Assembly: GCA_954871525.1 (NCBI GenBank)
Contig: OX940862.1
Location: 41,656,232-41,720,231, forward strand
Direction: 5' to 3'
DNA: 64,000 nt
From: Parietaria judaica
Taxonomy: Eukaryota > Streptophyta > Magnoliopsida > Rosales > Urticaceae
Position numbers and translations under genes: made by a program
In this document: one piece after another, positions 47,640 through 59,169 of the stretch
Position numbering within the stretch: position 1 is the first letter of the stretch
How the letters are laid out: each line of letters starts with the position of its first letter
The notes under the pieces: generated by a model
What the model was told of the DNA's origin: nothing
The model's database searches: none
What the model saw: only the letters and a program-made list of their open reading frames with translations

Positions 47640-48940
47640 AAAAGCCCACAAATCATTACCTAGCCTGGTTTCAAACCACCAAACAAGCCCACAATAGCAA
47701 TTCATTGCCAAAACCAAATAGTCTAATTTGACCTTGAATAATAGACTTTTTTTCTTTCTTTCTTTTATTTTGATACCACATCGAAAGCACAGGATGGGTG
47801 CATGACAAGTTAGGTTATAATTTAGAGACTGATCATTTGGATTAGTCAATGATCATTTCTAAAACGAAAAATTAATATTTTATTAAAAAAAATAAAAACG
47901 GCATTTATAATATATGTAATGTTTGGTTGCGTAATATCTAATAAGATATATTTCAATTATAAGATGGGCATATTAGGTTCGTAAAAATTTTCATGAATAG
48001 ATATTAGAGTTAGTTTAGATATCCTAGAAACGAGAAACTTTTATCGTAGTTTACGAGCAATAAATCGCTTTTTTTGAACAAAATGTTAGATCCACGATTC
48101 TTCTCCGACGAAGATGTTATTTTAGGACCAATGAACAAAAAGTTAGCTATAAAATATCAGACCATAAATTCATTGTAAAAATTATGAAGTTATTATAAAC
48201 ATGTTATTATGTTACAATTTTAGAGTTCTTTTAATAAAATGAATATTTACCCACAGTTCATAAAAGTTGTAATTGTTTTTCTCACATGTTATTTTCCATT
48301 TTTAATTATTTTTCTTTATTTAAAAAAAGTAAGAGAATGCATTTAAAATAAATTGAATAAAGCAATAGATACTATTATTTTAAACATGTAAAAGTAATAA
48401 TGAGTATTTCTCAAGGTTTGTACGTTTTTAACATATTTAGCCCATTTAATATATTGCAGCAACATTCAACTAGTAATATTTATTAATCAAACAATGTTAT
48501 TTATAATAAAATATGAATTTAACCTATAAATTTAATATTGCAACACTTAATTAATCGCATAGATTAAACTTCATTTTCAAGACACTAATCTCTATTTAAG
48601 ATCGTCCCTTAGTCATCTAGATGGAATTCCTCAGCGCACTTAATATTTTCTGTTTTTCTTTTACAATGTATACTCTCAAGTTTTTATTTTGTTATATCAA
48701 CAGATCGAGTTAAAGTCTTTAAATTTAAGTCTAAAAGCAAACTAGTGTCTCCATTATTATCTTTATCGTTAATTGACTAATTTATATGAAGACTAACTCG
48801 ATCAATTAAAATTATTAAAAATATATCCGAAAATCCGTAGATATATCTTTCGTATTTGTTATTTTTTTTTATGTCATAAAAATTATTGGACTGTGAGGAA
48901 AAAAATAAAAATAAAAATTCTTGGTAAAAAAAGAAAAAGA
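47640..48940. other. AT-rich intergenic DNA between the DUF868 and F-box genes
   Basis: No gene or element ends recognised. Confidence 0.6.
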
Positions 48941-49148
48941 TAAAATGACGTAAAAGAGAGAGAAGCGAATATGAAGTCGCTTCTACGTCCACATGCACAC
49001 ACATACCGGGACACGTGGCGCGACCTGGGTCGTCCGTATCAAGACTTCCTAAAGACAGCTCTCTCTCTCTCTCTCCATTTCACATAATCCTCTGTGCTCG
49101 GCCACACTCTGCTATCGTGTGCTTCATCGGCAATCAAAACCGATCGCC

Positions 49149-52100
49149 ATGGACGCCCTTCTCCACAGCCCGTCGTCCATGGCGAAGCGACCTTGCCCCG
49201 CGCAGAAGCCCTGGCTCCCCAGCTCCACCCACGACGGCCGCCTCGCCGAGCTTCTCGACTCGCTTCTCCGCCTCCCCGACGCGCCGTCGTCCTCCCCGGC
49301 TTCCGTTGATCTCGCGCTCGAGTCGATCCTCGAGGCTCGCGCCTCCGACTCGGAGCAGGCGCGGCTCGTCGATCGCGCGCTCACGCTTGGTTCGGCGCTG
49401 CTCGAGGCCGCCAAAGGCTCCGCGAGGAAGCGCGCGTCGAATCACAACTCGCTCGCGTGGCCGCTCCCTCCCGATCTCACTATCAAGGTGTCTATGCTCG
49501 TTTTCCTCTTCGTCGATTCAGTTCGATTTGTTGTGGATGAGATTCTTCGCTATGTTTTTTCATGGAATCATTGGAAATGACAGTGTGTAGGTTCATTTAG
49601 TTTGCTTTGTGCTTGGTAGATAGCTCTGAAGTCTGGAAAATGAACGAACTTTTAGCTTTTTGAAGCATAGCTTGAAGTTCAAGACCGATGATAGATTGTA
49701 CAGTGATTTGAGTTAGTACCAATAGATCGGTACTTGAATGAGCTTCTCTTAGCCCAAGAGATCGGGACACCCGTCGTAATCCAGTGATTTTGACGAACTA
49801 GAATTGTTGTTTAGTTTGGCGAATCTGTTGAATCGGTTATTTCAAGCGCTTTACCGTTGCTTAGGGGCGATTTCGAGAAAAGGGAAGTATACTGCCGCTT
49901 AGTATTTGATCTTGTGATATCCAGGTGTTCTCGATGCTCAATACGCAGAGCCTCTGTTACGCAGCGGCTAGTTGTTCTCTGTTTAACAAGTGCGCCATGG
50001 ACCCCTCGTGCTATACCGACATTGATTTGACCACGGCTGTTCCAAAAGTTAACAACGCGGTTGTGTCAACAATGATCCACCGAGCTGGAAAAGTCCTTCG
50101 GTGAGATCTTATTCCAAAGGTCTTCACGGTGTCTGCAATGTTTTTATTTTTTCTGTCACTAGCTCTAGTTAGAGTTGCTTTTTGAAACTGTTGTGCTTCT
50201 TTCTAAATAGCGGTTTATGAGTGGTATTTCTTTTTAGAGTTGTTATCTGTTTCCTCCCTGAACATGTGTTGTTTCAGTTTGTCGCTTGAGCCTTTATAGT
50301 ATCGGTTTTCCCATTGAACTTCTAACAGCTTACCTCTATAGCCTTTATAGTATCTTTTTCCATAATAATTAATGAGATTTTGTGGCTACATTCGTGAACT
50401 TGTTTAAATTTTGCATTTAACAGCTTACACTAATATTTCGCAGTTTGGTGTAAGCTGTTGAGAGATGCATTTAGACGAGGTCAAGAGCATGTAGGAACAA
50501 AATCTTTTTAATTCTTATGGAAAAAGACGATTTTATCCGTAAGATTTTGCATAAACTCTCACATGTTTTATGAAGTGGACAGCGGTAACTAGTTTGCTTA
50601 TGGCTTTCTGTATGTGTTCTTCAATAATAAAATTAGCTTACGTATGGGTGTTTCGAATCAATTGTTGCAGATCTCTTAAGCTGGGCGTAATTCAAGGCTC
50701 AAGTGTACCGTCAGGATCTTGTCCGGCTTTAGTCTACACAATGAGAAACGCTGGAGAAGTATCCAATTTTTCTTGGAATGATAAGAGATCGAGACAGGGG
50801 AAAGAGTCTTCCATACTCACGAGGTCCTGCTTAACCCCTCTAGTAGGGGGCAACGGTGCACCGGGGTATGCAAATTTTTGTGAAGCTAGTTAGTTTATTG
50901 CGTGAAACTTACCTTGTTGCTTTACAATATTTTATTCTTAATATATTTACTTTGCTTTACGTTTTAGGACCCTTTTGAGAACATTGCACCTTTACAATAT
51001 TGAACGAATGGACAACACATCGCTCTATGGGGCTTTATCGGCCTGCCCATCTCTCCTTGATTTGGAAATTGTCGGCCTGTAAGTCCTGTTATGTCGAATT
51101 TTTGTAATCTGTTGGGTTCTCAATAATCATGTACAATCTGACGGCTCTTTCTTTTTTCTTTTTCAATTTACTAGTCATGTTGAGCTAAGGCAAACTCTGA
51201 TGTCGGTGAGCTCAAACTGTCCATTAATAGAGCGTTTGTTCTTTGAATCCTCAAAGACAGGTATTTGCATACTTTTCAAATAGGTCCTAATGATTTCAAA
51301 GTTCAACTATTGACATCTTTCATTCTTTCTCAAATTGCAGGTAGAGATGACAGTTTGAAGTTACCAACTTGTGTCGATTTGGTAAATAACTGTCCAAATC
51401 TAACATCATTGGCTCTTAGAGGGTTTAAGCTTCATGATTTCAAAGTGCGAATACTTATTAAGGTAAGTCAGATGCTCGCCCCTGATTATGTCACTTCCTG
51501 GAATTATTGCTACATAGTTTAATTGTAATATACTTTTGAAACCTAACAAGTAATTGACAGTGCCCCTGCTACTTTAAAAAGTAGCAAAAGCGTGAAAAAA
51601 GGGAGAAATATGAACTTGTATGCAAACAACTTTTTCTGAGGGTCTTGATCAATTGCTGTGGGACTTTCATCTTAACAATTATTGAACAACCAGACTCATT
51701 GATTGTTTAATGATAGTCTGATAATCTCTTATATTGATGGGCGGCGGTAATTAATTGACAAAATAACATTCAAGTAATGTGTTGCGCAGAAGTCAGCATT
51801 ATTTCGTCATTTTTAATGCATAGGGGGCAATGTGCTACTTATTGAAAGTACATGGGGGAATTGCTGTTTAAATTTTAGTTCAAGGGGCAAAAATGTAGCA
51901 ACATGCATTGTTCAGGGGGCACTACTGCCAATTATTCAATCCTAAAAAGCTTAATGATGTTATTGTATGTCTGCATTTGTTAATCTCCTTTAGCTTGGGA
52001 TGTTAGTAGAATATGGTATGCTTTCAAATGATATACAAAAGTTTGAGTTGCTTTCTCTGCAGGGATTTAGAAAACTAAAATACGTTGATTTTTCAACATC

Positions 52101-53939
52101 ATACTCTATTACTGGAGCATTTCTGAGGTCAGTTTTCGTCAAAGTTCCTTTCGCTTTTTAAGTATTACTATTAAGTGTACACCTTAGTGATATTTTGAGT
52201 AGCAAATCACAAATTAACGTGTTGAAAAGTAAAATAACTCAAAAAATTACATACACATGCCTAAAATTTGTTTTTTGAACTGGTTTTAAAACCTGTTCTG
52301 GGACACTGGACGCCGGTATTGAAATCACATCAAAGCGGTTTTGGTAAAAAGCCGAATAGATGGCTTACTATCTTTCAAATAACACTCCGAGTACTCATGG
52401 TTTTAGGAACCTTGGAAGCACTGTGGGAGGGAATTTGCTGGAAGTCTTGATTTTGCGGGATTGCATCCATCTTAAAGAAGTCAGCTCCTCATTCTCTCTA
52501 TCTCTTTTTTTCTCTATACATATATTATCATTTATCATCAGCTAAAAATCTAATTTTCATTCACAGATTGAAGTTATGCGGCTTATGACGGCAATTATTG
52601 GTGGGGATTTCAAATTTCTCAGACATCTTGTAAGTGATGTTACAGTCTCAATCTCTATTATTGTATCTGATGTTACAGTCTCAATCTCTATGATTGTATC
52701 TGATGTTACAAATTGATTGATTTATTTATGTTAAAGTTCTGGGTTTACTTTGTGGCTGATAATTTTATATTCTTTTTCTTTACTAAGGACATATCCAACA
52801 GGGAAGGTTTGGCCTCAGAGAGCGACTGGTACGATAGGTGCTATGACTCCGGGTAGAGACTCTTCCATTTGTGTTCATCTTTTCATTTGGGTTTCAAAGA
52901 TATCTTAGTATTAACTTTCACTAAGAACTTTTCTTCTGAAAATTTTGCAGTATAATCCCAATAAAGCAAGTATTGGAAGAAAGACCGGACATCTGTTTGC
53001 TGGCTGAGTTTCCATCTGAAGGAAGGTTGGTGGTTGCTTTTGTCTTTAGTTGTAATAGAATGTTTCAGCTATGCCTCTGAACTTGTCGTAATGTCGTAGT
53101 TTCCCCCATTAACAATTTTTCTTTGTAAGTAGGAATTTTGTTAGCTGCCAATAATCAAGTTTTGTAGATGGAAGGTCAAAACAGTCATTTAGGCGTTTTA
53201 TATATATGTCCTCGGTCTGTGTATTGTTTTATTCAGTATAGAGTTAATAATTCAGTAATTAAGGGGAGGGTAATTTTGGAATTAGTATGCCCTAATCCTG
53301 CATATGGGCATCGATCCCAAGGTTGAGTCTGTCTTGCTTTCAAAGGTGTGAATTAAGCTGTTAATTTATTTCGGTGAATTCCTGCTAGGCTTATTTTGTG
53401 TGCGCTTTGGTATCTGATTCCTTATAATTTTCTCTTTGATAGTAAAGTAATCAACGGTCTCCGTCTAATCTAGTTCAAGCTGAGTACATTTTTTTTCTAA
53501 AGTAATGATGATTTGGCTCCTAAACACGGGTTGTACTTGGCTAAAAAATTGAAAAATGTCAATCTTTTGACGACCAGAGGAAACATCTACGATTTACAAA
53601 TTCAGGAGAAGAATTACTGCAAATAAGAAAAAGAAAGAGAAGAAACTATGGTGCGACATTACAAGTTTAGAGGTCATGGTTGATAATTACTACATAGTGT
53701 ATTTATTTGCAATTTGTGGCAGTTACATTGAGATCGATCAAGCGTTGGACAGCGAACTGAACAGCGACATCAGCCTACCGTCGCAGCTGAGCAGTCACAC
53801 GTCCGATGGGTCGATGTTCATGAGCTTCTCTGAGAGCAGCTACACTAGCGACCACGGCAGTGGCAACGAGGACGCTCGGGATACTGGTTTTGTATTCTAT
53901 GAGGAAAGCTCCGACGAGGTTGACTTCTTTGCTTTGTGA
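49149..53939 (+). CDS. SKIP17: F-box/leucine-rich protein, SKIP17 type
   Basis: Twelve exons with GT-AG borders: 49149-49487, 49925-50100, 50671-50865, 50968-51078, 51175-51260, 51341-51462, 52063-52127, 52407-52479, 52567-52629, 52788-52852, 52951-53025 and 53723-53939. They total 1,587 bases, 528 residues, with no stop. The start at 49149 (CCATGG, MDALLHSPSSMAKRPC) has better context than 49119. An F-box lies at about residues 104-150 (LAWPLPPDLTIKVFSMLN, CYAAASCSLFNKCAMDP). Leucine-rich segments follow (LLRTLHLYNIERM, CPSLLDLEIVGL, CPNLTSLALRGFKL, LKYVDFSTS, LEVLILRDC). The tail is Ser/Asp/Glu-rich. F-box proteins join SKP1 in SCF ubiquitin ligases and choose substrates. Naming as SKIP17 is from remembered family features, not a search. 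A CT-rich leader lies at 49058-49075. Confidence 0.87.
51550..51945. mobile_element. Possible small MITE in intron 6 of the F-box gene
   Basis: TAATTGACAGTGCCCCTGC at the left is roughly mirrored by GGGGGCACTACTGCCAATTA at the right. No clear target duplication. Confidence 0.4.
52640..52710 (+). repeat. Two 36-bp tandem copies in intron 9 of the F-box gene
   Basis: GATGTTACAGTCTCAATCTC followed by TATKATTGTATCT appears twice in a row. Confidence 0.8.
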
Positions 53940-54480
53940 CATCAGCAACTACTGGTCCGAAGGCTGATATCGCGATGAGCAGATCAATCGGTAATCTCTC
54001 TATCAATCAGCAAAATTACTCGTGAATTCTTGTAATTCAAACTGCCCTTTTTTGTTTATGTTTTGTTCCTTTTAACGGGTTCAACCTAATTAGGTGCAAA
54101 AACTTCATTTTTCACATTTTAGATCTAATTGATCTTAATGATATTATTTAATAAGATATTCAAATTAAAAAAAAAAAAAAACATAAATCATCATAATGCT
54201 TAATATTTGAAATATCTTATTTTATTCTAACGAAATGGGACGGTAGAAGCAAAGCTGTTCTATTTGCAGTGTTGAAAGAATAATTTGTGCCAAATTTGTT
54301 GCTCAGTATTTTAATATAACTATTAACTATGCTTGTTTTGACAGTGTTCTAAGAATTTACGTAAACCGTAAAAAGGACGCTTCATCATCTGAAGCTAGCT
54401 CGATCACGAGTGCCTTTTCGCTAGATCCGGGGAAGGCAGATTGACTGATTCCGAGCTGTTGAAGCATCATCAGGTTTGTT
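53940..54480 (+). other. 3' region of the F-box gene, possibly spliced 3' UTR
   Basis: GCAGATCAATCG|GTAATC near 53993 and TTTTGACAG|TGTTC near 54346 could bound a 3' UTR intron. The next block ends CATCATCAG|GTTTG at about 54474. Inferred from splice-like motifs only. Confidence 0.35.
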
Positions 54481-55490
54481 GTCAAGCCTGGGAGTTAATT
54501 TTCCTGTCTTATTTTGTCTTCATAAGCCTCTTGAATGGCCTTACAGTGTCTTTTGTTTCTTCACATTACTTGTTGATCTATTCTCGAGGTTGAAGCTCAT
54601 CTTTTATGTTGCCATACCTATGTCATGGAAATTTGTTCTGTGGGCTCAAAGTTGTATCTTCCTTGCGGAAATAGATAACGAAAACGATAATAACAAGCGA
54701 CTGTTCCAAGTAAACCTGGCCAACGGCCGACGATTTCATTTTCTGCAGCCACATGCCAAGAACTCGCGGCCGCAGCTGTGGGAATAATCGCAGCGGGCGT
54801 GGCCGGCCGCACATTTTTTTTTGCTATTTAAAACTTATAATTGAGAAAGGCGCTTGCTTGCGGCTGCTTCCCTAAAAATGGATTTCGATATATCATTCTT
54901 TTCGGGAATTCTGAACTTAAATATAATTCATAAATTTTTTGTAAATGGCTAATTAGTCTGGATCGTCCCTTAATTATAAAAAAATAAAAACAGGTAAACA
55001 TGGATATGGAAATTTATAAATTATAACTCTCATAGAAGCATGCTTCTTCTTACTCTTATCGCGCATGAAGATGGTATGTGCCCGTTGTTGAGCACGTGTA
55101 CAGCTGGTGAAGTGTGAGAATCTTACGATCCTCTTCCTCCACGGTTGCGCCTCTGACGAGCCGTGCTTGCCGCCGTCAGAAATAGAAGGACGAAGAGGAA
55201 GGAGGACAGGTGATGAGGATAATACACTCCCTTAAACCCTAATCAATCAGATTAGAATTTACTTGGAAGCTGCTTCATTAATTGCAAAAAAAGACATTAT
55301 ATAGTCCAGGTCAAACACACGAACGACACCCTAGTGGTCAAACGACCTTAATTTGCAAACGAGACCAAAACGCGCACAAACGACGAGCATGACTCCAAAC
55401 GACAAGACACACAAAGTCCATAAACGACAACACTACTCAAAGCACATAAAAATAAAAGGAACCGATTCACACCTTGCTCGTAGTCCTAGC
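54481..55490. other. Intergenic DNA
   Basis: GC-richer patches near 54720-54810 and 55080-55200 have no recognisable frame. From about 55230 to 55482 the sequence is broken by the hAT element at 55491 and resumes at 56302, perhaps an older LTR. Not resolved. Confidence 0.4.
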
Positions 55491-56293
55491 CAAGGTTTAA
55501 AATGCCGCTTGCCGATGTTCCGCATTTTCTGTTTTATGGATATATCGCTTGCCGATGGGTATGTCGATGGGCAAATTGTAAAAAAAAGGCATGCCGCATA
55601 TACCGCATTTTTCGCATGGGCATACCACATGCCGATGGGGTTTCGACGGATATTTTGTAAAAAAATATTTGAGTGTTTAAGCAAAATATTTATATAGGTT
55701 CAAAACTACATATTTAATAAATACAAGACATAATTATATACAACAAAACACATTTGTAACTTAAATATGTAAGGTGAAATGTATAATATTAAGTCACTTT
55801 ATTACTTGAAGTGTATAATATTAAGTCAATTATTATGTGAAGTAAATATGTGTATGTTTATTAAGTGTGTAATATTAAGTGAATATGCATGTTAATTGTA
55901 TATATGTATGTTAACAAATTTAATATTAGTTGAAGTGTATAATATTAAATGAATATGTATATTAAGTGTATATGTATGTTAGATGAATTTAATATGTATC
56001 TTAAGTGTATAATATTATTTGAAGTGTATAATATTAAGTTAATTGTTTTTGCCAAAAGTTTAATTGGTATTTTTGCCGAAATTTATCAAAAATATGATTT
56101 TTTGCGAAATTCCAACCATTTTTCACAATTTTTACTCACAAAAACGAAAAACGATATTCCATCCACCTGCCCAAGCGAATTTCGCGAAAAATGGTAAAAA
56201 ACCAGCGAAACGAAAAGGTTTTCCTTTCGCATATCCTCGAAAAACGAAAATCGGTCGACATTTCCATGGAAAATCCCGAAATTTAACACCTTG
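55491..56293. mobile_element. Non-autonomous hAT element with CAAGGT ends, 803 bp
   Basis: The left end is CAAGGTTTAAAATGCCG and the inverted right end CAAGGTGTTAAATTTCGGG. GTCCTAGC is repeated perfectly at 55483-55490 and 56294-56301. Near both ends there are inverted CGAAA/GCCGATG-type motifs. The middle is AT-rich with TATAATATTAAGT repeats at about 55780-56040. No coding region. Confidence 0.85.
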
Positions 56294-56301
56294 GTCCTAG
56301 C

Positions 56302-57530
56302 CACTTTTGGATGTTGTCTGCTTCCCGCTCCTTCGATGATGGTACGTGATTCTGAAATGAGAGCTAGAGCCCGCATCAGAATACTGCGATCGAGTATGGA
56401 TTGAGGGGTTTTAGCCCGTATACCACGAAACCAACCAGAAGATCAATTTACGGGTATACCTGGGGTACAATAGGCATACCAAGATTATAAAATTGATGGA
56501 AGAAACCGAAGAGATTTGGTGTATAATACAACGGTTTATGATGTCAGATACCAGTGATCGGTTTGAAATATGGATCCAAAATGCAAATAACAATGTGTAT
56601 TGAATAAGCAATTTTAAAAAGTGGATTTTAATTGGATTATGAGTATGTTTTTAAAACTTAAAAGGGTTAATTTATACTCCAATTGTACTAAAGTGAGCGA
56701 CATGTATCTATGTTTTTTTTTTTTATGAACAAACTTCGCAGAATATGAAAAAAATTAGACGATAAGTTGTACAGACAATTTGAGTGTATCTCACTAAAAA
56801 AAGTATTTAGAGTTATAGCTCTTTAGTTGAATATGAGTTGAGTATTATGAACTCTTGTTAAAATAACGTTTTAAAATGTTTTATTTTTGTGATTTATGTT
56901 TAAATTTCAAAGTTGTATTGATATTTATAGTTTTTGTTAATTTTGTTAAAAAAAATAGTCTAATCTAGACTTAAACTCGGAAATGGTTTTCATAAAACTG
57001 ATAACCTTATTCGCGTATCGGACTGTCAAGTGTCCAATTGATAACCTTTTTTTTAGGGATAATCGGCGATATTTTAAACGTTGTTAACTACTTATACTAG
57101 ATTTCACTCTTAATTGTGGTCGGTTTTCGTCGAGCCATAATTGAGTTTAAATGGACTTCAATGTGTCAAGGGTTTTTGAATGCGTGAGGCAGCCCAATTT
57201 GCTCTTTTGACGGGCCGACTTGAAGCCCATAATATGCTCTTTTCATCGACTTCAAGCCCATTTGACACTTCCATTTTTATGCTGATTCACATCATAACAT
57301 GTATAGAGCTATTTAAAATGTTTCAAATCAAATCATAATATGCTCTCACCTGTTAGAACATGAAATGAAGCATAAATAAATTGTGAGAGTTTTTGTTAAC
57401 CCAATTCTCAAAGTTCAATGTTGGATAATTTAATTTGGGGTGTACTCGGTCAGATTGATAAAAAAAAAAGTTACAAGAAGATTGTTACAAAAATGAATAT
57501 TTCATATCAAATAAACAGAAAAGGCTCCTC
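56302..57530. other. AT-rich intergenic DNA
   Basis: No gene recognised. A GGGCCGACTTGAAGCCCAT-type stretch at about 57210-57265 may be part of an old promoter or LTR. Confidence 0.45.
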
Positions 57531-57537
57531 ATGTTTT

Positions 57538-57720
57538 AATGAGCCAAGCTAAAGTCATCCTTCATCTTCTGAATGATGCGGAGTGCAAGCTCCACTTGCG
57601 GATCAAGCTGGCGAAGTAGTGCCGAAAATAGCTCGTGACTCGTGTTCCACCTTATCATCAAGTAAACGACTGTGTGAGTTTATGTCGTAACTCACTCTCG
57701 AGTCTCATATCCGTGAAGAC
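57538..57720 (-). pseudogene. Unidentified coding-like relic
   Basis: On the minus strand one frame gives SHELFSALLRQLDPQVELAL then RIIQKMKDDFSLAH and a stop at 57538-57540. Just upstream, another frame gives MRLESELRHKLTQSFT. The composition looks coding but is broken by a frame change. I do not recognise the family. Confidence 0.35.
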
Positions 57721-58143
57721 TGAGTTTGCGTGCGATTTTTATTGCACGCGAACATGGTTTTCTTTTGTTGTTTTTAATGAAATCCTTAAGAACTTATAGT
57801 CGTTAGAATAGGTACTTTTTTAATTACATAGTTTTCAATAATTATATTAGTTTAATCAATTTGAACGACAAAAATTACAATGAGACGGTATATAAATGTA
57901 AAAAATAATATGTATAAGTAAAAAAAAAAACAGTGTATTATTGCTAATTTTTCCTCATTAAACCCAATTGGGACAAAACCGTGGGAAAGGAAAAAGAGTA
58001 CAATAATTTATTCATCCACGTATGCCTAAATGTTTTCCACTTTTTCGATTTGTTTTTACACTGCCACCAATCAATATTATCGTGAATGTTATCAATATAA
58101 ATCTTAAGCTTAGCTTCACCAGATATTACTATCAAATTTATTA

Positions 58144-58591
58144 GGGATAATAGCGGCATAAGTCCTCAACCTTTACTCAATTGGGGCGGCATAGCCCCAA
58201 CCTCATTTAATAGCGGTATAAGTACCAAAAGATGATTTCCGTCCATATTTGACTAACGGAAGTAGTCAACGTTTGCGTGGTCAGCTTCTCGTCAACGTGG
58301 ACGCCACGTAATCCGACATGTCACCATACACGTCATCCTCGCGTCATTAAATTTAATGCAAAATTAATTGCGATTGCATTAAATTTGATGACGCGAGGAT
58401 GACGTGTATGGTGACATGTCGGATTACGTGGCGTCCATGATGATGAGAAGCTGACCACGCAAACGTTGACTACTTCCGTTAGTCAAATATGGACGGAAAT
58501 TATCTTTTGGTACTTATACCGCTATTAAATGGGGTTGGGACTATGCCGCCCCAGTTTAGTAAAGGTTGAGGACTTATGCCGCTATTCTCCC
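58144..58591. mobile_element. Near-perfect palindromic foldback MITE, Mutator-like (448 bp)
   Basis: The arms (about 215 bp each, centre near 58365) start GGGATAATAGCGGCATAAGT and its mirror. AATTTATTA is repeated exactly at 58135-58143 and 58592-58600, a 9-bp target duplication typical of Mutator-like elements. Only a few differences between the arms (for example GTCAACGTG against GATGATGAG) suggest youth. Confidence 0.92.
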
Positions 58592-58787
58592 AATTTATTA
58601 AATGACACATGCAAGTATTAATTTTTGAGTAGGTTGAACGGACAAAAATCAATTAAAGGTCGTCATTATCGATTAGTTATTAGATGCATTATCTAAAGTG
58701 ATAGAAATTATGCACTGTCAATCTGTAGTCCACATTTTTGCATGTGGCGATATTTTTTTCTCAACATTTACATTGATGAATCGGTTT

Positions 58788-59039
58788 TCATGGTAGAAAC
58801 TCCAAACTGAGAGTTGCTAAATCTTCGTGCTCCATAACATCAATGTCGTTCAAATACTCCATGGGTGGATTGTCCCGCGTGTTAGAATAAGGCATCCGGC
58901 CCCTCCTCGGCACGACAAAGTTTGTTGTAAAGATTTCAAGTAACGTGTGCCGTGTTCTTGCATATGTGCAAAGGTACCAACGCGACTCGGCCTCAAAGAT
59001 CGTTATGTTTGTTGGGAATATTATCGTCCCCTCTGTCAT
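58788..59039 (-). CDS. Unidentified short ORF or element remnant
   Basis: 83 codons with coding-like composition (YARTRHTLLEIFTTNFVVPR, DNPPMEYLNDIDVMEHEDLA) and a stop at 58788-58790. No recognised domain. It lies beside LTR-like sequence, so it may belong to a retrotransposon or be a gene-end relic. Confidence 0.3.
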   Translation of the reverse strand: MTEGTIIFPTNITIFEAESRWYLCTYARTRHTLLEIFTTNFVVPRRGRMPYSNTRDNPPMEYLNDIDVMEHEDLATLSLEFLP

Positions 59040-59169
59040 CTCTCTGGGATGGGCCCTCGATCCATCGGGGGTAACCTTTTAAAATGTTTGCACGGAAAGG
59101 CCCATTTTACACTTTTCGATGTTACTTTCCTTACTAGGACCGAGCACCGGGATACCGGAGATCCGACCA

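Noticed and set aside
48777..49004. 75-codon frame upstream of the F-box gene
   Set aside because: AT-rich, Phe/Tyr-rich chance frame without domain, overlapping the likely promoter.
54618..54814. GC-rich frames (Ala/Pro-rich) 3' of the F-box gene
   Set aside because: No domain, several overlapping alternatives, no start context. Probably UTR or intergenic.
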